Shown here piece after piece: positions 7,074-10,404 of a DNA stretch of 10,404 bases. A program made the position numbers and the translations under genes. The number at the start of each line of letters is the position of its first letter. Position 1 is the first letter of the stretch. The notes under the pieces are model-generated. The model ran no database searches and was not told the origin of the DNA. It saw nothing but the letters and a program-made list of their open reading frames with translations. Source of the stretch: an uncultured Roseiflexaceae bacterium (GTDB lineage Bacteria > Chloroflexota > Chloroflexia > Chloroflexales > Roseiflexaceae); the NCBI GenBank assembly GCA_903868295.1, contig CAIPUQ010000221.1, positions 1-10,404 of the forward strand. The letters are read 5' to 3'.

Positions 7074-9014
7074 ATGGCCATTGCTGAGCAGCATGTAGCA
7101 TCGGCGCATACGAATTCCCCAGTTTATGAGGGATTTTCGTGGCGTTCGTGGCTCGCCACTGTCGATCACAAAAAAATCGGCATTATCTATATCATTGTTG
7201 CGTTTGCTTTCTTTGTGTTGGGTGGTATTGAGGCTGTGTTGATGCGCGTCCAATTGGGCGCTGCCAACAACACCTTCTTGAGCGCAGACACGTACAATCA
7301 GCTGTTCACCATGCATGCCACTACCATGGTATTTTTGGTTATCATGCCCATGAATGTCGGGATTGGTAACTACATCGTACCGTTGATGGTAGGTGCTCGC
7401 GATATGGCGTTTCCCCGCTTAAATGCACTGTCAATTTGGTTGTTCATTGGTGGTGGATTGTTGCTGTACCTCAGCTTCCTTACTGGTGGCGCACCAAATG
7501 CGGGTTGGTTTGCCTATGCACCACTCACGCAGAACCAATATTCCCCTGGTGCTGGTATGGATTATTGGGTTTTGGGACTGGGATTGACCGGTATTGCGTC
7601 TATCGCAGGCGGGTTAAACTTTATTGTCACTGTCCTGAACATGCGTGCACCGGGCATGACACTCAATCGATTGCCATTGTTTGTATGGATGAACTTGGTT
7701 GTCAGTTTCATCATCATCTTTGCCTTCCCGACCTTTACTGTTGCATCAATTCAACTGCTGTTTGATCGGCAATTCGGCGGTGCGGTGTTTAACCCTGCCC
7801 AGGGCGGCGATGCCTTGTTGTGGCAACACTTGTTCTGGTTCTTTGGCCATCCTGAGGTATACATCCTCATCCTGCCCGTGATGGGTATGGTGTCCGAGAT
7901 TTTGCCGACGTTCTCACGCAAGCCCATATTCGGGTACTCGTTTGTGGCGTACTCGGGGATTGCAATTGGCTTCTTAGGCTTCATCGTGTGGGCACACCAC
8001 ATGTTCGGTACCGGCATGGGACCAATGGCCAATGCGTTCTTCTCCGGTGCATCGATGGTCATCGCTATTCCAACCGGCGTCAAAATCTTCAACTGGATTG
8101 CGACCATGTGGAGCGGCGATTTGCGGCTCACCACCGCAATGCTCTATGCCATTGGTTTCATTTCGATGTTCATCATCGGCGGTATCTCAGGGATTACCCT
8201 GGCGTCGTCACCCATCGACTTGCAGCAGACCGACAGCTACTATGTCGTCGCCCATTTGCACTATGTGCTCTTTGGAGGGTCGATCCTGGGGCTGTTTGCC
8301 GGTGCATTTTACTGGTTCCCCAAGATTACCGGTCGTATGCTCGACGATAAGCTCGGCAAGATCCAATTCTGGTTGATGATGGTCTCGTTCAACCTCACAT
8401 TCTTCCCCATGCACATTGCAGGGACCGAAGGCATGCCACGACGTATCTATACATACGAAGCAGGTATGGGCTGGGAGATTTGGAACCAAATCGAAACCGT
8501 TGGCACCTTCTTGCTCGCGCTCTCGGTGCTGATGTTCCTGTACAACGCGATCAAGAGCATTCGCTCTGGTGTACGTGCCAGCAACGATCCGTGGGATGCA
8601 TCAACGCTGGAGTGGATGATTCCTTCCCCACCACCGTCGTACAACTTCCTGCATGTCCCCACGGTTACCAGTCGTCGCCCACTCTGGGATGCCAAGTATC
8701 CCCATGCAGCAGGTGATGACCATGGCAGTCACAGCAAGCCTTCGAACGTGCGCTACGAGTACACCGACGAAAACACGCCAGGCGCCAAAGACATCCACAT
8801 GCCGACCCTTACCTTCAGCCCGATGTGGCTGTCGGGTGGCTTGACCGTTGCTGCGCTGGGCTTTATCTACATCAACAAGGAAATCCTCGGTCTTCCAGAA
8901 GGAACCGCAGCACTTGGGTTCATCGCCATCGGCATTGTCATGGTGTTTGTGGGCATTCGCGCATGGGTCGTTGATTCGCGCCGTGACTCGCCGTACATGA
9001 GCAGCCATCACTAA
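7074..9014 (+). CDS. ctaD: Cytochrome c oxidase subunit I (A1-type haem-copper oxidase)
   Basis: Catalytic subunit that reduces oxygen to water and pumps protons. The 646 residues contain all metal ligands: His81 and His396 for the low-spin haem, His394 for haem a3, and His259, His308 and His309 for CuB. Tyr263 of H-P-E-V-Y is the tyrosine that cross-links to His259. Glu261 in the same motif and Asp110/Asn117 in G-A-R-D-M-A-F-P-R-L-N mark a D-channel; Thr334 and Lys337 in I-P-T-G-V-K mark a K-channel. The enzyme is therefore A1 type. After the 12-helix core there is a hydrophilic stretch (about 505-580) with W-M-I-P-S-P-P-P-S-Y-N-F, then two further membrane helices (about 583-602 and 612-636). 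This long form resembles Bacillus CtaD (about 620 residues). The ribosome site AAGGAG (7062-7067) overlaps the ctaC stop codon, suggesting translational coupling. Confidence 0.98.
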   Translation: MAIAEQHVASAHTNSPVYEGFSWRSWLATVDHKKIGIIYIIVAFAFFVLGGIEAVLMRVQLGAANNTFLSADTYNQLFTMHATTMVFLVIMPMNVGIGNYIVPLMVGARDMAFPRLNALSIWLFIGGGLLLYLSFLTGGAPNAGWFAYAPLTQNQYSPGAGMDYWVLGLGLTGIASIAGGLNFIVTVLNMRAPGMTLNRLPLFVWMNLVVSFIIIFAFPTFTVASIQLLFDRQFGGAVFNPAQGGDALLWQHLFWFFGHPEVYILILPVMGMVSEILPTFSRKPIFGYSFVAYSGIAIGFLGFIVWAHHMFGTGMGPMANAFFSGASMVIAIPTGVKIFNWIATMWSGDLRLTTAMLYAIGFISMFIIGGISGITLASSPIDLQQTDSYYVVAHLHYVLFGGSILGLFAGAFYWFPKITGRMLDDKLGKIQFWLMMVSFNLTFFPMHIAGTEGMPRRIYTYEAGMGWEIWNQIETVGTFLLALSVLMFLYNAIKSIRSGVRASNDPWDASTLEWMIPSPPPSYNFLHVPTVTSRRPLWDAKYPHAAGDDHGSHSKPSNVRYEYTDENTPGAKDIHMPTLTFSPMWLSGGLTVAALGFIYINKEILGLPEGTAALGFIAIGIVMVFVGIRAWVVDSRRDSPYMSSHH

Positions 9015-9024
9015 ACATACAAAA

Positions 9025-9049
9025 GCGGTGCACACACCGTGTGCACCGC
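9025..9049 (+). repeat. Perfect 11-bp hairpin between ctaD and ctaE
   Basis: GCGGTGCACAC (9025-9035) pairs perfectly with GTGTGCACCGC (9039-9049) around a three-base loop. It starts ten bases after the ctaD stop and ends just before the ctaE ribosome site. There is no T-run after it. A structure this strong inside an operon suggests mRNA processing or stabilisation, or partial attenuation that lowers expression of ctaE and ctaF relative to ctaC and ctaD. Confidence 0.8.
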
Positions 9050-9053
9050 GTTC

Positions 9054-9060
9054 GAGGAGG
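9054..9060 (+). promoter_or_regulatory. Ribosome binding site that fixes the ctaE start
   Basis: GAGGAGG lies four bases before ATG 9065. The in-frame GTG at 9041 sits inside the preceding hairpin and upstream of this site, so it is not the start. Confidence 0.8.
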
Positions 9061-9064
9061 ATAC

Positions 9065-9733
9065 ATGAGCAGTTCTGTGAGTCACGGCACTGGCGAAGCA
9101 CACCAAAAGCCGCTACTCGGCAGCATGGGTGTGGATAGCCGAAAACTCGGTTTGTGGGCATTTCTCGGTTCCGAAACACTCTTTTTCGTTACCCTGATTA
9201 CTACCCATCTGATCTTCTACGCACGCACCAAGGCAACCTTGGCAGCAGCTGGTACACTCGAGCACTTGGATCCCCGGACGCACTACCTTGGCATCGAGTT
9301 GACAACTGTGTTGGCAACGTTGCTGTTGGCGAGTTCATTGACCATGGTGTTGGCGCTGGCAGCGTCCAAAGTCAAAGACTGGAAGAAGTTCCGCTTTTGG
9401 CAATTGGCGACAATCCTGCTCGGTTCTGCATTCGTGGGTGGCCAGGTGTATGAATTCATCCATCTCTACCACGAAGGCCTGAAGCTTGCTCCGCAGTATG
9501 TCCTCGAAGGCGAAACCGTCAAGAGCTTGTATGGCGTCACATTCTTTACGATGACGGGCTTCCACGGTCTGCACGTTACCATTGGGATTATTTGGCTGAT
9601 TGCGACCTATGTCAAAGTCGCAAAGTTCCCTGATTCGCCCGAAAACCCGATGGACATCGAATTGGCGGGTTTGTATTGGCACTTTGTTGACCTTGTCTGG
9701 GTGGCCATCTTCACCCTGATTTATTTGATTTGA
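9065..9733 (+). CDS. ctaE: Cytochrome c oxidase subunit III
   Basis: Membrane subunit that packs against subunit I and supports proton uptake into the D-channel and enzyme stability. The 222 residues form about five helices (roughly 27-51, 77-100, 111-134, 155-183 and 203-222), the bacterial short form. Family landmarks are L-W-A-F-L-G-S-E near 30-37, G-G-Q-V-Y-E-F-I at 125-132, F-T-M-T-G-F-H-G-L-H-V-T at 161-172 and Y-W-H-F-V-D-L-V-W-V at 204-213. ATG 9065 is chosen for its strong GAGGAGG. The stop TGA overlaps the ribosome site of ctaF, tying translation of the two genes. Length is close to Bacillus CtaE (about 207). Confidence 0.96.
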   Translation: MSSSVSHGTGEAHQKPLLGSMGVDSRKLGLWAFLGSETLFFVTLITTHLIFYARTKATLAAAGTLEHLDPRTHYLGIELTTVLATLLLASSLTMVLALAASKVKDWKKFRFWQLATILLGSAFVGGQVYEFIHLYHEGLKLAPQYVLEGETVKSLYGVTFFTMTGFHGLHVTIGIIWLIATYVKVAKFPDSPENPMDIELAGLYWHFVDLVWVAIFTLIYLI

Positions 9734-9738
9734 GGAGG
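9732..9738 (+). promoter_or_regulatory. Ribosome binding site that fixes the ctaF start
   Basis: GAGGAGG lies six bases before ATG 9745 and begins inside the ctaE stop codon. An in-frame TTG at 9730 would place the start upstream of this site and is rejected. Confidence 0.75.
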
Positions 9739-9744
9739 ACTATC

Positions 9745-10077
9745 ATGGCAGAGCATGTCGCCCATGATGACCATTCTGAGGACCATGAGTCCCATAGCAC
9801 CAAATTCTATTGGATTATTGGTGGGATCCTCGCCGTTGTTACTGCGCTCGAAGTCGGTATCTTTTTGGTCGAATCCAGTTTTGATGCTACGTTGTTCCTG
9901 GTCATCCTGTTAGGATTGGCGCTGATCAAGGGAGCAGGGGTTATTGCATTCTTCATGCATTTGCGTGGTGATGCAAAAGTCTTCCAGTTTGTCTTTTTTA
10001 TCCCACTCCTGTTTGCATTCTCCCTGTGTTTGGCCTTCCTGAAGTTGTTTTCGAACCATGTAGGTATTGCAGGGTGA
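9745..10077 (+). CDS. ctaF: Prokaryotic cytochrome c oxidase subunit IV
   Basis: Small membrane subunit of the caa3/aa3 oxidase, thought to aid assembly or stability of the CuB site in subunit I. The 110 residues match the length of Bacillus CtaF. A histidine- and acid-rich N-terminal tail (six His in the first 17 residues) precedes three helices at about 22-43, 49-71 and 79-101. The signature of the family is I-K-G-A-G-V-I-A-F-F-M-H-L-R-G-D at 61-76. Last gene before an intrinsic terminator, so it closes the ctaCDEF transcription unit. The His-rich tail might bind metal, which is a guess; such tails are common in this family. Confidence 0.93.
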   Translation: MAEHVAHDDHSEDHESHSTKFYWIIGGILAVVTALEVGIFLVESSFDATLFLVILLGLALIKGAGVIAFFMHLRGDAKVFQFVFFIPLLFAFSLCLAFLKLFSNHVGIAG

Positions 10078-10088
10078 TTCCTGTGAGT

Positions 10089-10121
10089 GCACCGTCACGG
10101 GGTACCGTGACGGTGCTTTTT
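10089..10121 (+). terminator. Intrinsic terminator after ctaF
   Basis: GCACCGTCACGG (10089-10100) pairs perfectly over 12 bp with CCGTGACGGTGC (10105-10116) around the loop GGTA, and TTTTT (10117-10121) follows at once, then CTTT. This is a textbook Rho-independent terminator, 11 bases after the ctaF stop. Confidence 0.95.
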
Positions 10122-10159
10122 CTTTCACCGAGTGAATCATATGAGTGCGCGGACGAATC

Positions 10160-10165
10160 AAGAGG
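10160..10165 (+). promoter_or_regulatory. Ribosome binding site that favours the ctaG start at 10171
   Basis: AAGAGG lies five bases before ATG 10171. The in-frame ATG at 10141 has no such site before it. Confidence 0.6.
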
Positions 10166-10170
10166 CTAAC

Positions 10171-10404
10171 ATGAATCTATACGCGTGGAATTTTGAGCCG
10201 ACGATTCTGATTGCATTACTGCTTAGTACGGTCGGATATGTCTGGATCACTGGTCCATATGCACGTTCACGTGGCGTACAACCAGCGTCGACGCTCGAGC
10301 GAAACAGATTCTTTTTGGCGATCGTCTTTCTCTTTCTCGCCCTGGTTTCGCCCATCGATACCCTCTCTTTAGTATCGTTGTCGATGCACATGGTGCAACA
10401 CCTC
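10171..10404 (+). CDS. ctaG: caa3 oxidase assembly factor CtaG, partial
   Basis: Reading from ATG 10171 gives 78 codons open to the right edge. The start Y-A-W-N-F-E-P, a first helix (about 10-28), R-N-R-F-F-L-A-I, a second helix ending in A-L-V-S-P-I-D-T-L and then M-H-M-V-Q-H-L fit the N-terminus of the CtaG_Caa3 family of multi-pass membrane proteins (about 300 residues in Bacillus). In Bacillus subtilis CtaG is needed to form active caa3 oxidase, probably through copper delivery or CuB assembly. It is unrelated to the Cox11-type CtaG of proteobacteria. The S-P-I-D and M-x-x-x-Q-H-L residues are family-conserved. An in-frame ATG at 10141 would add ten residues. It lies beyond a strong terminator, so its transcription differs from ctaCDEF. 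Confidence 0.85.
   Translation, partial: MNLYAWNFEPTILIALLLSTVGYVWITGPYARSRGVQPASTLERNRFFLAIVFLFLALVSPIDTLSLVSLSMHMVQHL

Noticed and set aside
7074..9014. Long C-terminus of subunit I as a possible novel fusion
   Set aside because: Bacillus-type CtaD proteins are of similar length with two extra C-terminal helices, so this is normal for caa3 oxidases.
8601..9179. 192-codon minus-strand open frame over ctaD/ctaE
   Set aside because: Antisense to two clear oxidase genes, spans the intergenic hairpin, and has no family features.
10124..10136. Small palindrome TTCAC-cga-GTGAA before ctaG
   Set aside because: Five-base arms only; expected by chance and not linked to a visible promoter.

Overview
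The window is a stretch of ordinary bacterial core metabolism with about 50% G+C. It holds eight protein genes: one partial gene on the minus strand at the left edge and seven genes on the plus strand, the last running off the right edge. The gene families point to an aerobic bacterium. The lipobox-type solute-binding protein, a lipoprotein subunit II with fused cytochrome c and a ctaC-D-E-F-G gene order would fit Chloroflexota or a Bacillota-like relative. I favour Chloroflexota from general feel only; no 16S gene or other decisive taxonomic marker is present.

Left part: a solute-binding lipoprotein of a sugar-type ABC transporter (minus, 605 to beyond 1) is divergent from a three-gene plus-strand unit: phosphoenolpyruvate carboxylase (ppc, 904-3705), a CaiB/BaiF-family (class III) CoA-transferase (3718-4911) and the rRNA 2'-O-methyltransferase TlyA (4908-5705). 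The 298-bp divergent spacer carries a good -10 for each direction and a cluster of short direct and inverted repeats. The three plus-strand genes are packed tightly (12-bp gap, then 4-bp overlap) and look co-transcribed; a large hairpin without a T-run follows tlyA.

Right part: a promoter with a tandemly duplicated -35 region precedes a complete caa3-type, A1-class haem-copper cytochrome c oxidase operon: ctaC (subunit II, lipoprotein with CuA and a C-terminal cytochrome c), ctaD (subunit I), ctaE (subunit III) and ctaF (subunit IV). An 11-bp perfect hairpin sits between ctaD and ctaE. A textbook intrinsic terminator follows ctaF, and the start of ctaG, a caa3 assembly factor, lies beyond it. 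Together these genes encode the terminal step of aerobic respiration: electrons pass from cytochrome c through the fused haem c and CuA to haem a and the haem a3-CuB centre, with proton pumping.

I found no undescribed system. The points most worth a second look are regulatory: the duplicated -35, the intra-operon hairpin, the terminator separating ctaF from ctaG, and the unassigned substrate of the CoA-transferase next to ppc.
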